Source: Saccharothrix saharensis (lineage in GTDB: Bacteria; Actinomycetota; Actinomycetes; Mycobacteriales; Pseudonocardiaceae). Taken from it: a DNA stretch of 64,000 nucleotides. The stretch lies in the NCBI RefSeq assembly GCF_006716745.1, contig NZ_VFPP01000001.1, positions 6,459,386-6,523,385 of the forward strand. The letters run 5' to 3'. The notes beneath the pieces are model-generated. The model worked only from the letters and a program-made list of their open reading frames with translations, was not told the DNA's origin and searched no databases. How positions within the stretch are numbered: the first letter of the stretch is position 1; every line of letters starts with the position of its first letter. This document shows positions 15,025 through 24,650 of the stretch, one piece after another. The position numbers and the translations under genes were made by a program.

Positions 15025-17478
15025 TCACTCGTCCGAGTCCTGCTCGGCCGGCGGCTTCGGCTGGAGCACGGACCGCGGCAGCACCTTCGCCTTCAACGCC
15101 AGCGGCGCGTTGCGGTCCAGGCTCCGGCGCACGCTGTCCACCGCGCCCGGCAGGGACGGGTCCGCCGCCGCCTGCCTGCTGTACCAGGACCGCTCGACCG
15201 CCCCGACGACCGCGCGCAGCCCGTCACGCCCCTGCTCGTCCAGGTTGTGCGTCCGCACCAACCGCCGCGCGGCCACCCGCACGGTCTCCGTGCGCGGCAC
15301 CCGCGTGCCTCGGTCCACGGACTCCGCGAGCAACTCCTGCCACGCCGCGCTCGCCGCACTCGGGCCGAGACCGGCCACCACCCGCAGCCGCGCCCGCCGG
15401 TGCCACTGCCGAACGCCGGAAGGCGTCGACGCGGCCAGCGCCACGACCAGCGGGCCACCGATGAACCAGCTCAGCAGGCCCGCCGCGAGCAGGAGCCCGA
15501 ACACCCAGGTCGCCGCCGCGAGCACCATTACCACCGCCCGGACCCACGTCGGGCGCAGCCACGGCTTCGGCGCCGCCGAGTCACCGGCCACCAGCCCCAG
15601 GAACGTCAGCAGCATCGCGACGATCAGGACGACGGCCAACGCGAGCAGCAGCAGCACGAACGGCGGCTCCCACCTGGCCCGCCCCTCCTGCCGGCCCTGG
15701 GCGTCCGGCACGGCCGACGCCGACGCCGACGGGCCGGCAGCGGTCGTGGTGGTCGTGGTGGTCGTCTGGCCCGCGCTGGAGCCGTCCTCCTCGTCGTCCG
15801 CGTCCAGGCCGGAGATGTACGGCGGTGTCACGCCGCGCCCGTCCGACAGCGGCGTGGGGTCGAACGTCATCCAGCCGTGGCCGGGGAAGTAGATCTCGAC
15901 CCACGCGTGCGCGTCCTGCGACGTGATCGTCTGCACGTCACCGGTGGCGTACCCGGCGGTGAAGCCCAGCGCCACCCGCGAGGGGATGCCGACCGACCGC
16001 GCCATGATCGCCATCGCCGACGCGTACTGCTCGCAGAACCCCTTCTTGCCGTTGAGCACGAAGTCTTCCAACGCGTCCGCCGACGTGTCGGTGTCCGCGG
16101 TCTGGGTCGTGTACTGGAAGCCCTGCGTGCCGTCGGTGAAGTACCGGAACAGCGCGGTCGCCTGGTCGAACTGGGTGGGCTGGCCGGCCACGATCTCCCG
16201 CGCCAGCTCCGCCACCCGGCCGCCGACGCCCGGCGCCTCCAGGTACGCCGGGTCGACGTCGACCTGGCCGGTGGCCCGGCGCAGCGTGTCCGCCGACGGC
16301 GTGGCGAACACCGTCTCCAGCGTGTACGGCTCGGACTTGCGCGGCCGGACGCTGTAGACCATCCCGCGCCCCGGGTCGTACCGCCAGTTCTCGTCGACCT
16401 CCTGCATGGCCCGCGGCCTGCCGTAGACCGGCAGCCAGTTGTCCACCCAGTTGACCGGCTCGATCCGGACGTCGGTGACCTCGCCGTCGCCCCGGTCGCC
16501 GGGCTGCTCGGGCAGCGGCCCGTTCGCGGGCACGCCCTCCGGCATGTTCCCGCCCAGCTCCCAGCCCTTGTCCGGCACGTACTGGCGCAACGTCATCGCC
16601 CGCAGGTACGCCGAGGTGCCCGGCATGTTCCGCACCCGGAACAGCTCGCGCGGCGCGCCCTGGTTGAGCATGCCCCGCAGCTGCGTCATCGGGTCGATGC
16701 CCAACCCGCCGTTGCCGCCGCCGATCTCCTCACCGGTGCCCGGCAGCCGGCCGACCGTGCCGACCAGGGTCAGGCTCGCGCCCGCCACCAGCGCCACCAC
16801 CACGGCCAGGCCCGCCACCGCGGTCGCCGCCGGCCCGGACCCGCTCTGCCCGCCGCCGGGCAACCTGCCGCGCCACGCCTCGTGCCGGTGCTGCCCGTCC
16901 ACGGCCAGCAGCAGCGCGAACGCGCCCGCCCCGAACACGAACGTCCACAGCGGCAGCATCTCGTCGGCCAACGACGCCGGCACCGCGAACACGCACAGCA
17001 GCACCAGACCGGACGCCGCGGGGGCCGCCATGCCGACCGCCAGGGCGTCCACCATGATCGCGACGATGCCGATCGCCACCATCACCAGGCAGCGCATGGC
17101 CGGGCTGTCCGGCACCGGCGGCACACCGGTCTGCACCTCGCCCATCGCGTCGGCCAGCACCGACACCAGGTCCTGCAACGACTGCGGACCGGGCAGCACG
17201 ACCAGCACACCGCTGCGGGTGAAGATCGTCACCAGCAGGCACGTCAGCGCCAGCAGCTGCCCGAGGACGACCACCGGGGCCGGCACGCGGGCGGCCCGCA
17301 GCAGCACGCCCGTGCCGCCGATCACCGCGACCGCCACCGCCAGGTACACCAGCCACAGCACGCCCGCGAGCACGCTGGACAACGCCGTCGCCGCGCACAG
17401 CGTGGCCAGGCCGGCGACCGCGGGTGTCGCGCTCACCACCCAGTTGCCGTCGCCCGCCGCGGCCGTTCTGCCGGTCAC
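15025..17478 (-). CDS. Membrane-anchored transglutaminase-like protease (TgpA/DUF3488)
   Basis: An 817-residue membrane protein. The first 250 residues hold about seven hydrophobic helices. An extracytoplasmic transglutaminase-like domain follows, with the catalytic cysteine in GKKGFCEQYASAMAIMARSVGIP (about residue 485), the histidine in DAHAWVEIYFPGHGW and the aspartate in MTFDPTP. Then comes a Ser/Thr-rich linker (SSAGQTTTTTTTTAAGPSAS), a final helix pair and a C-terminal DUF4129-like region (VRVAARRLVRTHNLDEQG). It is the last gene of a moxR-DUF58-tgpA operon, a common set thought to assemble or process envelope proteins. GTG 17478 abuts the upstream stop. Confidence 0.85.
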   Translation of the reverse strand: MTGRTAAAGDGNWVVSATPAVAGLATLCAATALSSVLAGVLWLVYLAVAVAVIGGTGVLLRAARVPAPVVVLGQLLALTCLLVTIFTRSGVLVVLPGPQSLQDLVSVLADAMGEVQTGVPPVPDSPAMRCLVMVAIGIVAIMVDALAVGMAAPAASGLVLLCVFAVPASLADEMLPLWTFVFGAGAFALLLAVDGQHRHEAWRGRLPGGGQSGSGPAATAVAGLAVVVALVAGASLTLVGTVGRLPGTGEEIGGGNGGLGIDPMTQLRGMLNQGAPRELFRVRNMPGTSAYLRAMTLRQYVPDKGWELGGNMPEGVPANGPLPEQPGDRGDGEVTDVRIEPVNWVDNWLPVYGRPRAMQEVDENWRYDPGRGMVYSVRPRKSEPYTLETVFATPSADTLRRATGQVDVDPAYLEAPGVGGRVAELAREIVAGQPTQFDQATALFRYFTDGTQGFQYTTQTADTDTSADALEDFVLNGKKGFCEQYASAMAIMARSVGIPSRVALGFTAGYATGDVQTITSQDAHAWVEIYFPGHGWMTFDPTPLSDGRGVTPPYISGLDADDEEDGSSAGQTTTTTTTTAAGPSASASAVPDAQGRQEGRARWEPPFVLLLLALAVVLIVAMLLTFLGLVAGDSAAPKPWLRPTWVRAVVMVLAAATWVFGLLLAAGLLSWFIGGPLVVALAASTPSGVRQWHRRARLRVVAGLGPSAASAAWQELLAESVDRGTRVPRTETVRVAARRLVRTHNLDEQGRDGLRAVVGAVERSWYSRQAAADPSLPGAVDSVRRSLDRNAPLALKAKVLPRSVLQPKPPAEQDSDE

Positions 17479-18744
17479 CTAGCCCACCTCCGTGCGCACC
17501 ACCGGGCCGCGGTTGCCCGCGCTGTGGCACAGCTCCTGCCAGACCTGCCCCATCGGCGTCGAGGGCCGCGCCACGACCACGCCCCACCCCGCGCCGCTCA
17601 GCAACCGCTGCGCCTCGGCGGGGTCCGGCGCCGGGTCCTCCGCCGCGGACGCCCACGCGCCGACGTCCATCACCACCGCCAGGCTGCGCACCCCGCGCGG
17701 CCGGTTGCGCACCAGCGCGTCCACCACGGCGGGCGTGCTGCCGCCCAGGATCGCGATGACCTCCTGGCCCGCGCCGGGGTCCACGCCCGCGGCGGGCTCA
17801 CGGCGGTGCGACGGCGTCAACGCGGCCAGCGCGTCGAGCACCACCGAGTCGCTGTACCCGCTGTCGCCCGGCCCGCCCGCCAGCACCCGCCCGTCGTCGC
17901 CGACCAGGCGCACCTGGTGGCCGTACCGGTGCAGGTGCAGGCAGATCGACGCGGCCAGCGACACCGCCCACTCCAGGCTCGCGCCGGGACCGCTGCCGCG
18001 GTGCGCGACCAGCCGGTGGTCCAGCAGCACGGTCGTGCCGCCGCGCCACGGCCGTTCCTCGACCCGCACCATCAGCTCGTCGCGCCGCGCGGTCGAGCGC
18101 CAGTGCACCTTCCGCAGGTCGTCACCGTGCCGGTAGGGGCGGACCACCGCGTCGTCCTCGCCCTGCCCGGCGCGCAGCCGGATCGAGCCGTCGTCGCCGG
18201 AACCCATCCCCGACCCGCTCGGCAACCCGGCCAGCGCCACCACCCGGGGCACCACGACCAGCCTGCTGCGGCCCGCCATCTCGCGGTCGAACTCGGCCAG
18301 GCCGAACGGGTCGGTGATCCGCGCCATCAGCGGGCCGACCTGCTGGATGCCGCGCATCACCGGCTTGAGCGGGTACCGCAGCACGGTCACCGTGTTGCGC
18401 GGCAGCCGCTCCACCACGAACCGCGGGCGCGCGCCCAGCGCGTACGGCACCGCGTCCTCCAGCAGCAGCCCGCCGGTCGGCAACCGGCCCGCGCTGCGCA
18501 GCTCCACGCGCACGTCCGTCGCCGAGCCCACCTGCACGCGGCTGGGGTGCATCATCCGGTTCGCGTGCAGGCCGACCCTGGCCCGCTGCGCCAACCACGC
18601 CGCCAGCAGCGGCAGGGCCACCACGAACGCCGCCACGCGCAGCAGGTCGCGCTCGTTGAGCACGATCGCGCACAACCCGGCCGCGAACCCCGCGGCCAAC
18701 AGGCACCGGCCCCGGGTGGTCAGCCCGGACAGGGCTCCGCGCAT
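17479..18744 (-). CDS. DUF58 domain protein
   Basis: A 421-residue protein. Two close hydrophobic segments at the N-terminus (about residues 12-45) anchor it. The DUF58 hallmark is the block around IRLRAGQGEDDAVVRPYRHGDDLRKVHWRSTARRDELMVRVEE (about residues 185-227). The C-terminal part looks like a von Willebrand A fold, with TTVLLDHR giving only part of a metal-site motif. DUF58 proteins work with MoxR ATPases, probably in assembly of other complexes. It has a 1-nt gap from moxR upstream and directly abuts the transglutaminase gene, so the three are one operon. Confidence 0.85.
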   Translation of the reverse strand: MRGALSGLTTRGRCLLAAGFAAGLCAIVLNERDLLRVAAFVVALPLLAAWLAQRARVGLHANRMMHPSRVQVGSATDVRVELRSAGRLPTGGLLLEDAVPYALGARPRFVVERLPRNTVTVLRYPLKPVMRGIQQVGPLMARITDPFGLAEFDREMAGRSRLVVVPRVVALAGLPSGSGMGSGDDGSIRLRAGQGEDDAVVRPYRHGDDLRKVHWRSTARRDELMVRVEERPWRGGTTVLLDHRLVAHRGSGPGASLEWAVSLAASICLHLHRYGHQVRLVGDDGRVLAGGPGDSGYSDSVVLDALAALTPSHRREPAAGVDPGAGQEVIAILGGSTPAVVDALVRNRPRGVRSLAVVMDVGAWASAAEDPAPDPAEAQRLLSGAGWGVVVARPSTPMGQVWQELCHSAGNRGPVVRTEVG

Positions 18745-18745
18745 G

Positions 18746-19831
<1,086 letters not shown>

Positions 19832-20191
19832 TCGACCTCCTGGAGCAGGGCGCGGCCCTACCGCGACCGGTTCGCGGTGGCGGTGAGCGTTTCACGCAGT
19901 GTGTCAAACCAGGGCGAAGCGCCCTACACCGATTGAACAGTTTCGTGCTCGTGGTTTCCACGCCCCGCGCGACCGCCCGGTCCGCCCCACCCCGCCACGA
20001 TTCCCCACCACGGCCCGCGATGAACCGGTTTTGCCCGATTTCGTTGCGCCATCCGGGTGGAGTTCGGGCCGGATCGGCTCACTCGCGGAGGTGGTCGCGC
20101 GCCGCGTCCCCCACCACGCTCCACGGCGGTCATCTTCGCTCTACCTGCGTAAACGTTGCGGGGCGGGCCGGGCAACCACCCGTTTCAGCGT
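19832..20191. other. Intergenic region between the moxR operon and mraZ
   Basis: No gene is seen. AGGGCG-AAG-CGCCCT (19911-19925) is a perfect 6-bp hairpin in the presumed moxR leader, and TTGACA on the minus strand (19907-19902) may be its -35. The mraZ promoter and operator follow to the right. Confidence 0.5.
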
Positions 20192-20233
20192 TGACTGTGG
20201 TGAAAAGTGGGGTACTGTGGCGGCCGGTGGGGC
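20191..20233 (+). promoter_or_regulatory. mraZ promoter overlapped by four MraZ-type TGG repeats
   Basis: TTGACT (20191-20196) and TACTGT (20213-20218), 16 bp apart, form a good -35/-10 pair. TGGTGA (20198), TGGGGT (20208), TGGCGG (20218) and TGGGGC (20228) begin at exact 10-bp steps, the known arrangement of MraZ operators (TGGGN with 5-nt spacers). They cover the spacer, the -10 and the start point, so MraZ bound here would block its own operon. Confidence 0.8.
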
Positions 20234-20291
20234 AGACGGGGGCTCCACTGCCGGTCGGAAGTGACGCTTCCGGCGTCGGGAGGTGGGCGCC

Positions 20292-20723
20292 GTGTTCCTG
20301 GGCACGCACTACCCGAGGCTGGACGACAAGGGCCGACTGACGCTGCCTGCGAAGTTCCGGGACGCGCTAGCGGGGGGTCTCATGGTCACCAAGGGCCAGG
20401 ACCACTGCCTCTACGTGTTCCCCCGGGCCGAGTTCGAGCAGATGGCGCGCAAGGTGGCGGAGGCTCCTTTCACCAACGAGGCGGTCCGCGCCTACCAGCG
20501 CTACCTGTTCGCGGGGACCGACGAGCAGCGGCCGGACGGCCAGGGCCGGGTGTCGATCGCACCGGAGCTGCGGCGGTACGCGGGGTTGACCAAGGAGTGC
20601 GTGGTCATCGGCGCGATCAACCGCCTGGAGATCTGGGACGCGCAGGCGTGGCAGCGCTACCTCGAGGAACACGAGGACAGCTACGCCACGGCGCGCGAGG
20701 AGGTGCTGCCCGGCGTCTTCTAG
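20292..20723 (+). CDS. mraZ: Transcriptional regulator MraZ
   Basis: A 143-residue protein with two AbrB-like SpoVT folds: the first is FLGTHYPRLDDKGRLTLPAKFRDAL, the second DEQRPDGQGRVSIAPELRRYAGL, each with the typical D-x-x-GR turn. MraZ forms ring-shaped oligomers and represses the division cluster from repeats at its own promoter, which are visible upstream. GTG 20292 (VFLGTH) is preferred over GTG 20283, because the ribosome site GGGAGGTG (20278-20285) overlaps the latter. It is the first gene of the dcw cluster. Confidence 0.95.
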   Translation: MFLGTHYPRLDDKGRLTLPAKFRDALAGGLMVTKGQDHCLYVFPRAEFEQMARKVAEAPFTNEAVRAYQRYLFAGTDEQRPDGQGRVSIAPELRRYAGLTKECVVIGAINRLEIWDAQAWQRYLEEHEDSYATAREEVLPGVF

Positions 20724-20792
20724 ATCGGCTGGCTCGGCCGTTGTTTCGAGGTTTCGGGTGCCGTGAGGCCTCGGTCCGCTCGGCTTTCGGCC

Positions 20793-20816
20793 CTGGCGCA
20801 CCTTCCCCGGCGCCAG
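20793..20816 (+). other. Hairpin between mraZ and rsmH
   Basis: CTGGCGC (20793-20799) pairs with GCGCCAG (20810-20816) across a 10-nt loop, in the 169-bp mraZ-rsmH gap. It has no T-run. It may trim or attenuate the transcript. Confidence 0.35.
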
Positions 20817-20892
20817 GTCCGACGGGCGGGCGGGGACCTGACGACACCCGAATTTCTTGTCTTTGTGAGGGGGGACCATCGAGGGAGGGGAC

Positions 20893-21840
20893 ATGGTGGA
20901 GCAGGCGCGTCACGTGCCGGTGCTGCTCGACCGCGTCCTCGACCTGCTGGCCCCGGCGCTGGCCGATCGGGACGCCCTGTTCGTGGACTGCACGCTCGGC
21001 CTGGGCGGGCACTCCGAAGCGGTCCTGCGCGCGCACCCGGGGGTGCGGCTGGTCGGCTTGGACCGCGACCCGCAGGCCATCGAGCTGTCGCGGCGGCGGT
21101 TGGCGCCGTTCGGCGACCGCGTGCGGTTCGTGCAGACCACCTACGACGGCATCGCCGAGGCGGTCGACGGCGCGGAGGTCGACGGGATCCTGATGGACCT
21201 CGGGGTGTCGTCGTTGCAGCTCGACGCCGAGGAGCGCGGGTTCGCCTACGCCAAGGACGCGCCGCTGGACATGCGGATGAGCGCGGGCACCGGGACGACG
21301 GCGGCGGACGTGCTGAACACGTACTCGGTGGACGACCTGACCCGCATCCTGCGCGACTACGGCGAGGAGCGGTTCGCCCGCAAGATCGCCGGGGCGGTCG
21401 CGCGGGAACGGGAGCGCGAGCCGTTCACCACCAGCGGCCGGCTGGTCGAGCTGCTCTACGACGTGGTGCCGGCGGCGACCCGCCGCACCGGTGGCCACCC
21501 GGCCAAGCGGACGTTCCAGGCGCTGCGCATCGAGGTGAACCAGGAGTTGGAGTCGCTGCGCCTGGCGCTGCCCGCCGCGCTGTCGGTGCTGGCCGTGGGC
21601 GGCCGGATCGTCGTGGAGTCCTACCAGTCGTTGGAGGACCGGATGGTCAAGCGGGCGTTCACCGCGCTGGCCACGTCGACCTCGCCGCAGGACCTGCCGG
21701 TCGAGCTGCCCGGCCACGGCCCCCAGCTCAAGCTGGTGACCCGGGGCGCGGAGCAGGCGAACGAGCGGGAGATCGAAGAGAACCCCAGGGCCGCCTCGGT
21801 GCGACTGAGAGCGGCGGAACGCATCCGGGAGGCGACATGA
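20893..21840 (+). CDS. rsmH: 16S rRNA (cytosine-1402-N4)-methyltransferase
   Basis: RsmH (MraW) methylates C1402 in the decoding centre of 16S rRNA using SAM. Its 315 residues start with RHVPVLLDRVLDLL, then DCTLGLGGHSEAVL (SAM loop) and GLDRDPQA. VDGILMDLGVSSLQLDAEERGFAY is the family block, with GGHPAKRTFQALRIEVNQELESL and VESYQSLEDRMVK near the end; most homologues have SFHSLEDR at the last site. ATG 20893 follows GAGGGAGGGG. The stop overlaps the ftsL start as ATGA. Confidence 0.96.
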   Translation: MVEQARHVPVLLDRVLDLLAPALADRDALFVDCTLGLGGHSEAVLRAHPGVRLVGLDRDPQAIELSRRRLAPFGDRVRFVQTTYDGIAEAVDGAEVDGILMDLGVSSLQLDAEERGFAYAKDAPLDMRMSAGTGTTAADVLNTYSVDDLTRILRDYGEERFARKIAGAVAREREREPFTTSGRLVELLYDVVPAATRRTGGHPAKRTFQALRIEVNQELESLRLALPAALSVLAVGGRIVVESYQSLEDRMVKRAFTALATSTSPQDLPVELPGHGPQLKLVTRGAEQANEREIEENPRAASVRLRAAERIREAT

Positions 21841-22553
21841 CCGCACCGGCACGGACCGGTGGCGGCGTGCCGTCCTCGTCCCGGTCCTCGAAGCCCCGTG
21901 AGCGCGCGTTGAAGGCCGTGCCGGCGGAGCGCCGCCGCTCGGCCGCGGCGGAGCGGGCGTACGCCCGGCGCGACCGGCGCACGTCGGCCAAGCGCGGTCC
22001 GGCGGTGACCCGTCATCCCGCGGTGGCGCCCAAGGCGCCGTTCGTGGTGATGGTGATGGTCGTGCTCGGCGTGGGCATCGCGGCGATCATGTGGCTGGCG
22101 ACCCAGGCGACCGCGGACTCGTACCGGTTGCAGGACGCGCGGGCCGAGGAGACCCGGCTGGCGCGGCAGGTCGAGCAGTTGCGGCGGGAGGTCGCGCTCG
22201 CGGAGTCGCCGCCGAGCCTGGCCGACGCCGCGGCGAAGCTCGGCCTGGTGCCCGCGGGCGACCCGGCCCGGCTGCGGCAGTTGCCGGACGGCTCGGTCGA
22301 GGTGCACGGCAAGCCGTCCGCGGTCCAGCCGCCACCCACCTCGACGACGCCGCCCTCCGGTCAGCCCGATCCGGCCACGCAGCAGCCGGCCACGCAAGGG
22401 TCCACCGCGCAGCAGCCGCCCGCCCAGGGCCAGGCCGGGCCGGAGCAGACGGGGTCGGAGCAGACCGGCCAGGGTCAGGCCGGGCAGGAGACCGGTGACC
22501 GGCAGCCGCCCGCGCAGGGCCAGGAGACCGGGCAGCCGCCGCCGCAGGGCTAG
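21837..22553 (+). CDS. ftsL: FtsL-like septum protein with long Pro/Gln tail
   Basis: A bitopic division protein. A basic cytoplasmic part (residues 1-65, many Arg/Ser) is followed by one membrane helix (PFVVMVMVVLGVGIAAIMWLA, about 68-88) and a leucine-rich coiled coil, YRLQDARAEETRLARQVEQLRREVAL, the typical FtsL/DivIC zipper. About 85 residues of Pro, Gln and Gly follow, with repeated QGQ and EQTG units, a tail many FtsL proteins lack. It should form the FtsQ-FtsL-FtsB bridge to the FtsW/FtsI synthase. It was assigned from topology and position between rsmH and pbpB. Confidence 0.85.
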   Translation: MTAPARTGGGVPSSSRSSKPRERALKAVPAERRRSAAAERAYARRDRRTSAKRGPAVTRHPAVAPKAPFVVMVMVVLGVGIAAIMWLATQATADSYRLQDARAEETRLARQVEQLRREVALAESPPSLADAAAKLGLVPAGDPARLRQLPDGSVEVHGKPSAVQPPPTSTTPPSGQPDPATQQPATQGSTAQQPPAQGQAGPEQTGSEQTGQGQAGQETGDRQPPAQGQETGQPPPQG

Positions 22554-22604
22554 CGAGCGCGACACCAGCGACACCGTGGAACAGCCGGTACCAGGAGGTC
22601 AGTG

Positions 22605-24515
22605 ATGCCGGGGCCCAGCCGGGGCAGGCCCGTGCGACGCCCGTTGTCCGTCCGGGGGCCCGCCCCCCGCCGACGACGCGGCGGCAACAGCCGGGTCCGC
22701 CTCGTGGTGGGCCGGCTGCTGTTGGTCGGCGCGCTGCTGCTGGCCGGCGTCAAGCTGGTGCAGGTGCAGGGCTTCCAGGCGGAGGCGTTGTCCGCGCAGG
22801 CCGAGAAGCAACGCGCCACGAAGATCGACATCCCGGCGCCGCGCGGCTCGATCCTGGACCGCAACGGCAACCAGTTGGCGTTCAGCGTGGAGGCGCGCGC
22901 GCTCTACGTCGTGCCGCACGTGATGCGCCAGGAGTGGGCCAAGGCGCTCGAGGCGGACCCGGACATCGGCAGCTTCGAAGACCGCATCGCCGACATCGCC
23001 GCGTTCATCGAGCAGACGTTGGGCAGGGAGGTCGCCGGGCAGAAGACCGACCGGGACACCATGCTCGCGAAGCTCTCCCGGGACACGACCTACGTCGAGC
23101 TGGTGGACAACGTCGACCCGGCCAAGGCCGCTGTCATCACCGACAAGTACCACAACGTCGGCTCGGAGTACCGGGCCGTGCGCGTCTACCCGAACGGCGA
23201 GCTGGCGTCGAACATCATCGGCGCGGCGAACTGGCGCAAGGACGCCGAGCCGCCCGCCACGCAGGGGTTGCTGGGGTTGGAGATCGCGCAGGACAACCTG
23301 CTCGCCGGCCGCAGCGGGCAGCGGGTCGTGGACACCATGCAGGGCAACGACGACGTCGTCATCCCCGGCCCGAACCGCTCGCGCGAGCTGGCCGCCGCCG
23401 TCCCGGGCAAGAGCCTGGAGCTGACGCTGGACGTCGACACGCAGTACGCGTTGCAGCGCATGGTCACCGACTACACGGTCAAGACGGGGGCGCGCGGCGG
23501 GTCCGCGGTGGTGGTGGACCGCCGCACCGGCGAGATCCTGGCCATGGCCAACGACAAGACGTTCGACCCCGCCGACTTCGGCCGGGCCGGCGAGGACCAG
23601 CTGCGCAACATCGCCGTCACGTCGGTGTTCGAGCCGGGTTCGGTGAACAAGCTGGTGACCGCGGCGACGGCCATCGAGGACGGCGTCTACCAGCCGGACA
23701 GCGTGCTGCGGGTCGACGGCAGCATCAAGGTCGCCGACCGGGTGATCGGGGACTGGTGGCAGCACGGGCCCCTGGACATGACGTTCACCGGGGTGTTCGC
23801 GCGGTCGTCCAACGTGGGCACGCTGATGGCGGCGCAGAAGATCGGCCAGGACAGGTTCTCCGAGATGCTCGGCAAGTTCGGCCTGGGCGAGCGGACCCGG
23901 TCGGGGCTGCCCGGCGAGGAGCCCGGGTACGTGCCGCCGCTGAACCAGTGGTCGGGGTCGACGTTCGGCAACCTGCCGATCGGCCAGGGCCTCAACATGA
24001 CGTTGCTGCAGATGACCGGGATGTACCAGGCCATCGCGAACGACGGCGTGCGCATCGCGCCGCGGATCGTGCGCGCCGAGGTGTCGGCCGACGGCAGCCG
24101 CAAGGAGATCGAGCCGGCGGAGACGGAACGGGTCGTGTCGCCGCAGACGGCCAAGACGGTCCGCGACATGTTCCGCGCGGTGACGCAGAACGTGCCGGGG
24201 CCCAACTCGTTCGCGCAGAGCGGCACGGGCGTGCCCGCGGCGCTGCCGGGCTACCAGATCAGCGGCAAGACGGGGACCGCGCAGCAGATCGACCCGAAGT
24301 GCGGCTGCTACAGCACCTCGCAGTACTGGATCACGTTCGCCGGCATCCTGCCCGCCGACAACCCCCGGTTCGTCGTCGGCATCATGCTCGACAACCCGAC
24401 CGGGAGCCCCCAGTCGGCCGCGCCGCTGTTCCACGACATCGCCTCGTACCTGACCCAGCGCTACCAGATCCCGATGTCGGCCGAGCAGAGCCCGATCGTG
24501 CCGCTGGTGCACTGA
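22605..24515 (+). CDS. ftsI: Septal penicillin-binding protein (class B transpeptidase)
   Basis: The transpeptidase that crosslinks septal peptidoglycan (FtsI/PBP3, PbpB in mycobacteria). Its 636 residues comprise a basic start, one membrane helix (about 30-50), a dimerisation domain beginning IPAPRGSILDRNGNQLA, and the catalytic domain: S346-V-N-K349 (nucleophile), S401-S-N403 and K555-T-G557. No PASTA repeat follows. ATG 22605 has AGGAGGT 5 nt upstream; the adjacent GTG 22602 is too close to it. It works with FtsW encoded about 7 kb downstream. Confidence 0.95.
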   Translation: MPGPSRGRPVRRPLSVRGPAPRRRRGGNSRVRLVVGRLLLVGALLLAGVKLVQVQGFQAEALSAQAEKQRATKIDIPAPRGSILDRNGNQLAFSVEARALYVVPHVMRQEWAKALEADPDIGSFEDRIADIAAFIEQTLGREVAGQKTDRDTMLAKLSRDTTYVELVDNVDPAKAAVITDKYHNVGSEYRAVRVYPNGELASNIIGAANWRKDAEPPATQGLLGLEIAQDNLLAGRSGQRVVDTMQGNDDVVIPGPNRSRELAAAVPGKSLELTLDVDTQYALQRMVTDYTVKTGARGGSAVVVDRRTGEILAMANDKTFDPADFGRAGEDQLRNIAVTSVFEPGSVNKLVTAATAIEDGVYQPDSVLRVDGSIKVADRVIGDWWQHGPLDMTFTGVFARSSNVGTLMAAQKIGQDRFSEMLGKFGLGERTRSGLPGEEPGYVPPLNQWSGSTFGNLPIGQGLNMTLLQMTGMYQAIANDGVRIAPRIVRAEVSADGSRKEIEPAETERVVSPQTAKTVRDMFRAVTQNVPGPNSFAQSGTGVPAALPGYQISGKTGTAQQIDPKCGCYSTSQYWITFAGILPADNPRFVVGIMLDNPTGSPQSAAPLFHDIASYLTQRYQIPMSAEQSPIVPLVH

Positions 24516-24637
24516 GCGGCCGGTTCCCGCCGACGCCACCCTCGCCGATGTGCAAAACGATTCAGGTTCGGTGGTGTGGTGGGACGCGGAAACCGGTCCG
24601 GAGTGGACGTGCCGGATGACCACTCTCCGTGCGCCGG

Positions 24638-24643
24638 TAGCCT
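24638..24643 (+). promoter_or_regulatory. -10 hexamer of leaderless murE
   Basis: TAGCCT, 7 nt before GTG 24651. No ribosome site precedes that GTG. It indicates an internal promoter in the dcw cluster that starts transcription at the murE start codon. Confidence 0.5.
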
Positions 24644-24650
24644 TCCGCGC

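Noticed and set aside
20283..20294. GTG 20283 as mraZ start
   Set aside because: It overlaps the GGGAGGTG ribosome site; GTG 20292 gives the normal FLGTH start.
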